Assembly: GCF_001429765.1 (NCBI RefSeq)
Contig: NZ_LMJB01000001.1
Span: forward strand, 1,896 to 65,895
DNA: 64,000 bases
From: Flavobacterium sp. Root901
GTDB lineage: Bacteria > Bacteroidota > Bacteroidia > Flavobacteriales > Flavobacteriaceae
Reading direction: 5' to 3'
In this document: one piece after another, positions 55,598 to 64,000 of the stretch
How the letters are laid out: the number at the start of each line of letters is the position of its first letter
How positions within the stretch are numbered: the first letter of the stretch is position 1
Program-made: the position numbers and the translations under genes
Notes under the pieces: generated by a model
Databases searched by the model: none
Told to the model about the DNA's origin: nothing
What the model saw: the letters and a program-made list of their open reading frames with translations, nothing else

Positions 55598-57541
55598 TTA
55601 ATTTTTTAAAAGTATGCCGCCATTGTATGGAATTTCGATTTCGACATTTTTGTTTTTATTTACGCTGATTCCGGTTATTTTTCCATTAAGCTGGTCATCA
55701 TCTGAATAACTTTTTAGCTTTGTACCAGCAGGAAGCATTTCAAGTTTTAGTTTAAGCTTTATTTTTTTATTCTGAGCATTTACGCCGGCTATATACCAGT
55801 TATCTCCTTTTCGACGTGCCATTATAATATATTTACCTGGATAACCGTCAATAAAACGAATTTCATCCCATGTTGTTGGAACTTCTTTCATAAAATTTAT
55901 GGCCCAATCAGGCGCATCATTTAAATTATTTGGAGCAAGGGCAAAATGCTGAACACCGCTTTGAAACAATACTGCTGTGGCTAAAGCAAAAACATCAGAA
56001 GTCATTCTTTTTGAGCCTTTATTTGGTATGTTATCACTATTGTAAAATTTATTTAATGCGCTTCCGCCAAAATCCATACTTCCTACTGCATTTCTAATAA
56101 AGGGATGTGTTGCAGCATTTATAGATTCATTGTTACAGCTTTCCTGCCCGAAATGTAAATTCTCACTAGCCAAAACAGCTTCTGCCGAAGCAAAATTTGG
56201 ATACATCCTCTCCCATCCCCTTGGCAATGTACATCCGTGAAAAATAACCATAATTCCAAAATCGTTGGCATCTGTCAATATATCTTCGTACAATTTCATG
56301 GTTACTTGTTTATCTCCGCCAAAAAAGTCTACTTTAATTCCTTTAATGCCAATACTTTTCATCCACGCCATTTCTTTACGGCGGACAGCTGCGTTATCCA
56401 TTAACCCTCTCGGACCTTGTGGTGCATCATTCCAATATCCGTTTGAATTGTACCATAAATACAAACCAATGTTTTTAGATGATCCGTATTTTGCCAATTC
56501 TTCAATTTTATCATGACCTATCTGTGTATCCCAAAGAGCATCGACTAAAATAGTCTGGTAGCCCATAGCGGCGCTGAAATCAATGTATTGTTTTTGCACC
56601 GGAAAAGTCGTGTTACCATCCATTTTTATAATCCAGCTCCAGGTTCCTTTTGTGTATTGATATTCTTTTGAAGCTTGATATTTAGGCTTTACCAAATCAA
56701 ACGGAATAGTAGTTTCTGCAATTGGCGCCAGGGTTTCGCCAACAGTAATAGTTCTCCATGGCGTTTGTCCTTCGAGCGGGATTCCGGGTGCTGTTGTGCC
56801 ATTGCCATTATTTTCACTTTCCATTGGAAAACCAATAGTATATAATCCCTTTGGATGACCAATCAATCTGCCTGCACAATAGCCGCTGTCAACACCTGTT
56901 TCAGAAATTAAAACCCATCCGCTGTTGCTTACTTTAAAAAGGCATGGAAAAGTATAACCATTCCCTAAACCGTTTTTACCAATGGCATCATCAAATGTAT
57001 AGGAAGTTTCATAACTTGGTGTAGTTCTGGCAAAACCTGTCATTGGTTTGCTTTGCGGACAAAGGAATGTTGTAGTTCCCTCTGGCAGCAAAAAGCCTGA
57101 AACTTCTTCCTGAACCACACAGGAAAGAGATTCTTTCTGTGGATAGACTTTATATTTAAATGCTAAATTGTTATTACTTACCCTAAATACAATATCGATA
57201 GTTTTTCGGCCTTCTTTCGTAAAAGAAAAAACCGTTTCATTGGCAGTGTAATGAACATTACTTTTTTTAATATTTTTTAATTGATATGTTTCATCAATTT
57301 TATTTTGCTGTGAATTGTTTTCTAAAACTAATCCGTTGGAAAAATCTCCCACACTGGTCTTTAAACCCAGCGGTGATTTTTCTATAAAGGTTTTTTCATT
57401 ATAAGTAACATTGTAAACCGGCATTCCATTTTCAACAAATAAGAATACTTTAAGTTTCTCATCCGGACTTTGTACAATTGATTGTGCATTTAGTTTAAAA
57501 AAACTCAGCAGACAAAAATATATAACGTATTTAAAATTCAT
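55598..57541 (-). CDS. GH97 glycosidase, retaining (alpha-galactosidase-like)
   Basis: This 647-residue exported enzyme starts at MNFKYVIYF (57541), giving a signal peptide ending LNAQS; the longer frame would add 41 non-signal residues overlapping the GH43 gene. It has the GH97 N-terminal beta-sandwich, catalytic barrel and C-terminal domain. In the barrel, KGIKVDFFGGD has D405 and ASENLHFG has E460. The D and E are 55 residues apart, as I recall for the retaining Bacteroides alpha-galactosidase BtGal97b (D415, E470). It is predicted to be retaining, acting on alpha-galactosyl or beta-L-arabinopyranosyl decorations. It starts 34 bp after the GH43 stop. Confidence 0.82.
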   Translation of the reverse strand: MNFKYVIYFCLLSFFKLNAQSIVQSPDEKLKVFLFVENGMPVYNVTYNEKTFIEKSPLGLKTSVGDFSNGLVLENNSQQNKIDETYQLKNIKKSNVHYTANETVFSFTKEGRKTIDIVFRVSNNNLAFKYKVYPQKESLSCVVQEEVSGFLLPEGTTTFLCPQSKPMTGFARTTPSYETSYTFDDAIGKNGLGNGYTFPCLFKVSNSGWVLISETGVDSGYCAGRLIGHPKGLYTIGFPMESENNGNGTTAPGIPLEGQTPWRTITVGETLAPIAETTIPFDLVKPKYQASKEYQYTKGTWSWIIKMDGNTTFPVQKQYIDFSAAMGYQTILVDALWDTQIGHDKIEELAKYGSSKNIGLYLWYNSNGYWNDAPQGPRGLMDNAAVRRKEMAWMKSIGIKGIKVDFFGGDKQVTMKLYEDILTDANDFGIMVIFHGCTLPRGWERMYPNFASAEAVLASENLHFGQESCNNESINAATHPFIRNAVGSMDFGGSALNKFYNSDNIPNKGSKRMTSDVFALATAVLFQSGVQHFALAPNNLNDAPDWAINFMKEVPTTWDEIRFIDGYPGKYIIMARRKGDNWYIAGVNAQNKKIKLKLKLEMLPAGTKLKSYSDDDQLNGKITGISVNKNKNVEIEIPYNGGILLKN

Positions 57542-57575
57542 AGCAGACTTAATTAATGGGTTGAATCTTATTATT

Positions 57576-59144
57576 TTACTGTATTGTAATTTTATCATTA
57601 ATATGAAAATAGTCAAAATCGGCAAAACCTCCTGTATTTTGGGTCGCATAGTTAAACAAACCAAATCGGTATCCCATAAAATGAGGAATTGTATACGGCA
57701 TCTTTATAGGTTTTCCAATACTTATCCATTCTTTTCCGTTTAGGCTGTAATAAAATCTGCCTGTATCGGCTTTGTTTTCAAAGCTGCATTCAGCTTTAAA
57801 GTATATTTTGTTTTGATTTAAAGGTATGCTTTCGATTTCTCTTTGGATTCCTTTTTCGGCATCAGTCATGACAATTTTTTTTGTGCTGTTTTCAATTTTT
57901 ACGGCAGCAAAACCAAATTCTTTCTGTAATAATGCCAGTCCGGCCAAATCACCTTCTTTCATATTAGAGATTTCTAACATTGTACTTGCGGAACATTTTG
58001 GACCAAAAGTTCTTTGGGTTAAAGTATTTTTTGCCTGAACAAAACTGCTGTCTGTTCTTTTTGTTTTTAACCTTAAATAGCCTTTTCTTTCCCTGACAGA
58101 CCACAATGAATTATCCGGATTATGATTCCACTGCCAAACCAGCGGAAGATCATTTTCGCCGCTTTTTCGCGTAAAATCATCAGAATTTACAATCCCGGGA
58201 ATAAGGCTTTTATTGGCAGGCAGATCAAGGGTTTCAGGCACTTTTCCATTCTCTGCTAAGATGGGCCAGTCATTTTCCCATTTTACAGGAACAAGATACG
58301 GAATACGACCTACGCCTCCGGCATCTCTAAATAAATAAGAAAACCATTTTCCGTCCGGTGTATCAATAAGCCCGCCTTGTGCTGCACCCAAATCCTGCAG
58401 GCCTATTTTTCCTTCCCACGGACCTGAAATAGCATCAGCCTTATGAATAATTACAGTTCGCATACCGTTTTTTGGCCAGCAGATATTAAACAAATAATAT
58501 TTGCCCTTAATTTTAAAAAGCTGTGATCCTTCTGACGGCAGCATAATTTGATCTCCCCCAGGTGCACTCGCATTTTCGATTAAAACTCTTTTAGTTTCTT
58601 CTTTAACTGCTGAAAGATCGTTTTCTAATTCAATTATATACAGTTTTCCGCTGCCCCATACAAGATATACTTTGCCATCATCATCAAATAAAAGCGAATG
58701 ATCGTGATAAGAATTGTTTAAGACCGTTCTTTTCCATGGTCCGTTTTCAATGTTTTTTGAAGAAAAAATATAAGTTTTACCCGTTGTTCCGGAAAAAGTG
58801 CTGACATAATATATGCCTTTATGATAACGCAGGCTGCTGGCCCAGGAACCTCTGCCATAATCATTTTTATTGTTATCTAAATTGAGTTTGTCATTATTAT
58901 CTTCAATTGCGCTGCAGGCATAATTAACCAGTTTCCAATTTATTAAATCATTAGATTTCATGATAGGAACACCCGGATTCATGTGCATGGTTGTACTGCT
59001 CATATAATAAGTATCACCCACTCTAATCATTGATAAATCAGGTACATCTGCATATATCACAGGATTATGTGCTTTGCTTTTTTGAGCTCTGCCGCCAAAA
59101 GCCGTTAGCAATATCAATAAGCAATACAAGAGTTTAGTTTTCAT
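57576..59144 (-). CDS. GH43 glycosidase with C-terminal lectin-like domain
   Basis: This 522-residue exported enzyme (signal peptide ending GGRAQK) has a GH43 propeller (about 25-310) with D36 in YADVPDLSMIRVGDTYY, D148 in YHDHSLLFDDDG and E205 in SEGSQLF as the catalytic triad. A concanavalin-like C-terminal beta-sandwich (about 325-520, from SDDFTRKSGENDL) follows, as in GH43 beta-xylosidases and arabinofuranosidases. It lies between the GH115 and GH97 genes with 34-35 bp spacers, so in one operon. Confidence 0.87.
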   Translation of the reverse strand: MKTKLLYCLLILLTAFGGRAQKSKAHNPVIYADVPDLSMIRVGDTYYMSSTTMHMNPGVPIMKSNDLINWKLVNYACSAIEDNNDKLNLDNNKNDYGRGSWASSLRYHKGIYYVSTFSGTTGKTYIFSSKNIENGPWKRTVLNNSYHDHSLLFDDDGKVYLVWGSGKLYIIELENDLSAVKEETKRVLIENASAPGGDQIMLPSEGSQLFKIKGKYYLFNICWPKNGMRTVIIHKADAISGPWEGKIGLQDLGAAQGGLIDTPDGKWFSYLFRDAGGVGRIPYLVPVKWENDWPILAENGKVPETLDLPANKSLIPGIVNSDDFTRKSGENDLPLVWQWNHNPDNSLWSVRERKGYLRLKTKRTDSSFVQAKNTLTQRTFGPKCSASTMLEISNMKEGDLAGLALLQKEFGFAAVKIENSTKKIVMTDAEKGIQREIESIPLNQNKIYFKAECSFENKADTGRFYYSLNGKEWISIGKPIKMPYTIPHFMGYRFGLFNYATQNTGGFADFDYFHINDKITIQ

Positions 59145-59179
59145 TTTAAATTGATATTATTATGAATGAAAAAATATTT

Positions 59180-61708
59180 TTATTCTGAGATCATCTTACT
59201 TTCCGGAGCTCCGAGATAAGAAGGCTTTAATCCTCCGGTATTAATCAGAATCTTTTGCAGTACAATTCCCGGATCTAAAACACGAAAACGGAGTATATGT
59301 TTTCCTGCTTTTAAAATCGTATGTTTTGTAGCGGAATGAATCATGTGTTCTGCCTGCCATCTTCCTAATTCGCCTCGATAATGTCCGTTAAAATTTACCT
59401 GCTGTGGTTTTTCTTCATCAAAAGAAATTTCATACCGAAGTCCTTTATTGCTGTTAAAATTAAGTGTTGGTGCTAAAAGAAGTTCTACATCACATTCTCC
59501 TGTTGAAGTAAAATTAATTTCATATTCAACAGAAATATTTTCGTTAACAGCTGGATAACTATTTTGTGGAAATGTGGTAATCCCGCTGAGTGTTTTTCCG
59601 AAATCCGGAATCACTTCCCAATGCGTTTTTTTTGAATCATTTGCTTTTGAAAAATGTGCAGCCATAATAGACACATAACCGTCCTTTTCTTCAAAAACTT
59701 TTGGCACAACAATTTCCTTCTCCGAAAGATATTTCACCTCAGGCATGATATTTTTTGGCGTGTCGTGCCATGCTTTGTAGCCTATTCGCATCTGATCCAT
59801 CATGTGTGTCCATTTGCCGCCCGAAATTTCATTATTGTATTTATTTTGAAGAATCGAATCGCGCTCAAAATTCTTTTTTACTTCAGCTGCATAATAATTC
59901 GCGAGGCTGTTTTTTTCTTCTGCCAGTTTTTTATTTTTTGCCTGTGCAAAATACATTTCATAAAGATTACAGCAGGCATCTATTGGATATAAAACCAGCT
60001 GAAAATAAGCATCTTTATATTCGGCAGGAAGTTCATTATAAACACGGTATGCATCGAGTGCTAAGTTTTTATAGTCATTAACTACGGTTTCAAATTCGTT
60101 ATAATTTTCTAAACTGTAGGTTTTGCTGTCGAGCATTTCGGGCGTAACCCGACGATTGAATTTTGGATAAGTATTTAATAACCGGGCGATTTCTTCTGCA
60201 TGTTTTTCTCCAAACTGTTCGGCTGCCCATTTCTTAGTAAATTCAAAGAGATTTTGTGAATTAAACTGCTTCGGATTCCATGCCATATCCAGGAAAAAAC
60301 TAATTGGAAATTCCATTGGCTTTAAATCGCCGACATTTACAATCCAGATTTTATCGACTCCGTGTTCGTAACTCAAATTCATCTGTTCCCAAACTCTTTG
60401 TATCGGACTTATATTTATCCATTTTGAGTTTCTTGGACCGCCAACATAATCAAAATGATAATACATTCCGTAACCGCCTTTATGCAAAGGTTTGGTAAGG
60501 TCCGGCAGTTTACGCACATTTCCCCAGTTGTCATCACAAAACAAGAGCGTTACATCATCGGGAACACGCATTCCCTGATCATAATAATCCTGCACTTCTT
60601 TGTATAAAGCCCAAACCTGCGGCGTTTTATCGGCGCTTTTTCCGGTTTCTCTTTCAATAATCTTGCGCTGTTCTTTTACAATATTTTCAAGCAGACTTAT
60701 ATTGGTTCCTTCGCTCATCGCTTCGTCTCCGTCACCCCGCATTCCGATCGTTACGACTTTTTCCCAGTTTTTACTGCGCTGGATTCCTGTTGTCCAGAAT
60801 TCATCTAAAACTTTTTTGTTTTTCGAATAATCCCAAACGTTCGGAAGGTTATTTTTTTTGATGTACCTGCGCCAGTCAGTTTGTGCCAAAGCCATAGGTT
60901 CATGATGCGAAGTTCCCATTACAATTCCCATTTCATTTGCCAAAGGGCCGCTCGCTGCGTCATCATCATAAAAAGCATTTCCCCACATGGCTGGCCAGAT
61001 GTAATTAGCTTTTAAGCGAAGCATTAATTCAAAAACTTTTTCATAAAACTGGCTGTTAAAACCTCCAAATGTGGCTTTTGCCCAACCGCTTAATGCAGGC
61101 GCTTCATCGTTAAGAAAAATTCCCCTGTACTTTACAGCAGGTTCGCCGTCTGTATAAATCCCTTTAATAAAATAAATATTCTCTTTCTGTTTTACGGGAA
61201 CATCTGCCCAATAATACCAAGGCGAAACACCAATTTGTTTTGATAATTCGTAAATTCCGTAAATGGTGGCGCGTTTATCGCTTCCTGCAATTACAAGCGC
61301 TTCTTCAATTCTCTTAAATGGATTTTTAACGTGCTGAATAATGAATTTTTCATTTTTGCCTTTGAGTTCTTTTCCGTCGATTTTTTTTTGTTTTACTAAA
61401 TCATCAATAATCGAATTAGAGCCAATCATTCCAATGATAATTAAAGGTGAAGCCGTTTTGGGGTTTTCATTAAAAACAACAGGACGATCTCCGGTAACTT
61501 TTTCAAAATCAGACTGCAGATTGTGTACGGCACGCAGAATTCCTGCATCTAATCCTGTATTTACAAAAAAGGAAAGAGATTGCGATTTCTCTTTTAAAAC
61601 CATTACATTTTCTGTTTTTGTATTCGTTATAAAAGGCTGCGACGCTTTTGAAACATTATGCAAAAGGCTGATAATTATAAAGAAAATCAATTTGAAATAG
61701 CTTTTCAT
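59180..61708 (-). CDS. GH115 xylan alpha-1,2-glucuronidase
   Basis: This 842-residue exported enzyme starts at MKSYFKLIFF (61708); an in-frame ATG six codons earlier is less likely. It has the GH115 plan: an N-terminal domain (VHNLQSDFEKVTGDRP, IYELSKQIGVSPWYYWAD), the barrel with LRLKANYIWPAMWGNAFYD, MGTSHHEPM and TIGMRGDGDE, then HFDYVGGPRNSKW and a C-terminal sandwich. It removes (4-O-methyl-)glucuronic acid from internal or terminal xylose, a key step for glucuronoxylan. It starts 190 bp after the CE6-CE1 stop, with the repeat at 61761-61887 between. Confidence 0.9.
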   Translation of the reverse strand: MKSYFKLIFFIIISLLHNVSKASQPFITNTKTENVMVLKEKSQSLSFFVNTGLDAGILRAVHNLQSDFEKVTGDRPVVFNENPKTASPLIIIGMIGSNSIIDDLVKQKKIDGKELKGKNEKFIIQHVKNPFKRIEEALVIAGSDKRATIYGIYELSKQIGVSPWYYWADVPVKQKENIYFIKGIYTDGEPAVKYRGIFLNDEAPALSGWAKATFGGFNSQFYEKVFELMLRLKANYIWPAMWGNAFYDDDAASGPLANEMGIVMGTSHHEPMALAQTDWRRYIKKNNLPNVWDYSKNKKVLDEFWTTGIQRSKNWEKVVTIGMRGDGDEAMSEGTNISLLENIVKEQRKIIERETGKSADKTPQVWALYKEVQDYYDQGMRVPDDVTLLFCDDNWGNVRKLPDLTKPLHKGGYGMYYHFDYVGGPRNSKWINISPIQRVWEQMNLSYEHGVDKIWIVNVGDLKPMEFPISFFLDMAWNPKQFNSQNLFEFTKKWAAEQFGEKHAEEIARLLNTYPKFNRRVTPEMLDSKTYSLENYNEFETVVNDYKNLALDAYRVYNELPAEYKDAYFQLVLYPIDACCNLYEMYFAQAKNKKLAEEKNSLANYYAAEVKKNFERDSILQNKYNNEISGGKWTHMMDQMRIGYKAWHDTPKNIMPEVKYLSEKEIVVPKVFEEKDGYVSIMAAHFSKANDSKKTHWEVIPDFGKTLSGITTFPQNSYPAVNENISVEYEINFTSTGECDVELLLAPTLNFNSNKGLRYEISFDEEKPQQVNFNGHYRGELGRWQAEHMIHSATKHTILKAGKHILRFRVLDPGIVLQKILINTGGLKPSYLGAPESKMISE

Positions 61709-61760
61709 TGTCTTTATTTTATTCATTAGTTCCTAATTTATATGCTTAAACGAATTCTTG

Positions 61761-61887
61761 AATTGCCTCCAGCTTTAGCTGGAGGTGAATTAAATTAGTT
61801 CACATTGGCTTTAGCCGAATATCCAATTTTGGCTAAAGCCTTACTCTAAAATCTATTTTTGACCTCCAGCTAAAGCAGGAGACAATT
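61761..61887. repeat. Nested palindromic repeat with four GCTTTAGC cores
   Basis: Outer 26-base arms (61761-61786 and 61862-61887) match 24 of 26 as inverted repeats. The left arm holds the palindrome CCTCCAGCTTTAGCTGGAGG (61766-61785). Inner inverted arms carry GGCTTTAGCC (61807-61816) and GGCTAAAGCC (61831-61840). The element lies between the CE6-CE1 and GH115 genes and looks like a mobile intergenic palindrome that might also affect operon read-through. Confidence 0.65.
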
Positions 61888-61898
61888 GAAACAATTTC

Positions 61899-63596
<1,698 letters not shown>

Positions 63597-63638
63597 TTAG
63601 TTAAAAGAGCCAAAATGAACTCTTTTAATATTATACTA

Positions 63639-64000
63639 TTATTGAAATAAATTTAAATCTACAGCTTCCCCCATTCGCTTATATCCAAGTTCGTTTGGGT
63701 GCAGAAAATCATTATCGTGCATATTGGATAAGATTGTTTTTGAACCTGCTTCAGATTCCATTTCTTTGTCAAAATCAATTACCGCATCAAAGTTTCCGTT
63801 TCTAATCCATGCATTCACAATATCTCTGGCGTCTTGTTTAAACGGTGCATCGTAAAATGATTTTTGAAAAGGCAGAATTGTACAGCCGTAAACCCTGATT
63901 CCTTTAGCATGCGCTTTATCGATCATAATTTTATAAGCTTCTATAATTTCCTGCGCTTTTGCTGTTGCATCTTCGGCGCGTTTAATGCCTCCAATATCAT
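63639..64000 (-). CDS. SGNH/GDSL-type esterase, C-terminal part
   Basis: This is the C-terminal end of a minus-strand gene cut by the right edge; about 120 residues are visible. They contain NDIGGIKRAEDATAKAQEII, matching block III (G-x-ND) of SGNH hydrolases; VYGCTILPF; and FLHPNELGYKRMG, block V with the D-x-x-H catalytic dyad. It is typical of GDSL-type acetylesterases acting on pectin or xylan. The nucleophile is outside the window. Confidence 0.75.
   Translation of the reverse strand, partial: DIGGIKRAEDATAKAQEIIEAYKIMIDKAHAKGIRVYGCTILPFQKSFYDAPFKQDARDIVNAWIRNGNFDAVIDFDKEMESEAGSKTILSNMHDNDFLHPNELGYKRMGEAVDLNLFQ

Noticed and set aside
57542..57664. N-terminal extension of the GH97 protein overlapping GH43
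   Set aside because: The added 41 residues do not form a signal peptide, while the ATG at 57541 opens one directly.

Overview
The window looks like chromosomal DNA of a Flavobacterium-type Bacteroidota. It is AT-rich, has two SusC/SusD pairs, a hybrid two-component regulator, a type IX secretion C-terminal domain, LytTR regulators, promoter boxes of the form TAnnTTTG, and several families of palindromic intergenic repeats. No rRNA, tRNA, CRISPR array, insertion sequence or prophage was seen.

Layout. (1) 1-9,370: an amino-sugar/hexose salvage locus. A minus-strand operon encodes a nucleotidyltransferase, a NahK-like anomeric kinase, a UDP-sugar-type 4-epimerase, an FHS sugar permease and the start of a probable glucosamine-6-phosphate deaminase. 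A divergent LacI-family regulator sits upstream. A secreted beta-helix protein with a T9SS tail and a CBM9-like protein follow. Near-identical 14-bp LacI-type operators lie in front of both the operon and the beta-helix gene, which suggests one regulon. (2) 9,371-28,892: ordinary accessory genes. These are a DUF1826-like protein, a TonB-dependent receptor divergent from a LytS/LytR pair, small hypotheticals, a catalase-related haem protein, a DHA2 efflux pump, a large PAS histidine kinase with two single-domain receivers nearby, a Crp/Fnr regulator, a membrane LytTR protein and an acyltransferase. (3) 29,185-44,905: the first xylan locus. It has a GH3, an HTCS regulator, SusC, SusD, a surface glycan-binding protein and a GH10 xylanase, with a convergent GH16 lipoprotein. 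A tandem 21-bp direct repeat just upstream of the SusC promoter is a good candidate HTCS site. (4) 45,170-46,842: a CPA2 antiporter and an Hsp20 that separate the two xylan loci. (5) 47,036-64,000: the second xylan locus, all on the minus strand. In transcription order it has an SGNH esterase (cut by the window edge), a CE6-CE1 fusion esterase, GH115, GH43, GH97, a second SusC/SusD, another GH43, a GH8 exo-oligoxylanase and a CE1-type esterase.

How it fits together. Surface GH10 would cut the xylan backbone. The SusC/D pairs would import oligomers. GH115 would remove (methyl)glucuronate, the two GH43s would remove arabinose and/or xylose, GH97 would remove an alpha-galactosyl-type substituent, and the esterases would remove acetyl or feruloyl groups. 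GH8 (Rex type) and GH3 would finish the oligosaccharides. This is a near-complete set for a decorated glucuronoarabinoxylan. The two SusC promoters seem to be wired differently: direct repeats (HTCS) for the first, and a palindrome over the -33 region for the second. All functions are inferred by reading the sequence; no database search was run.
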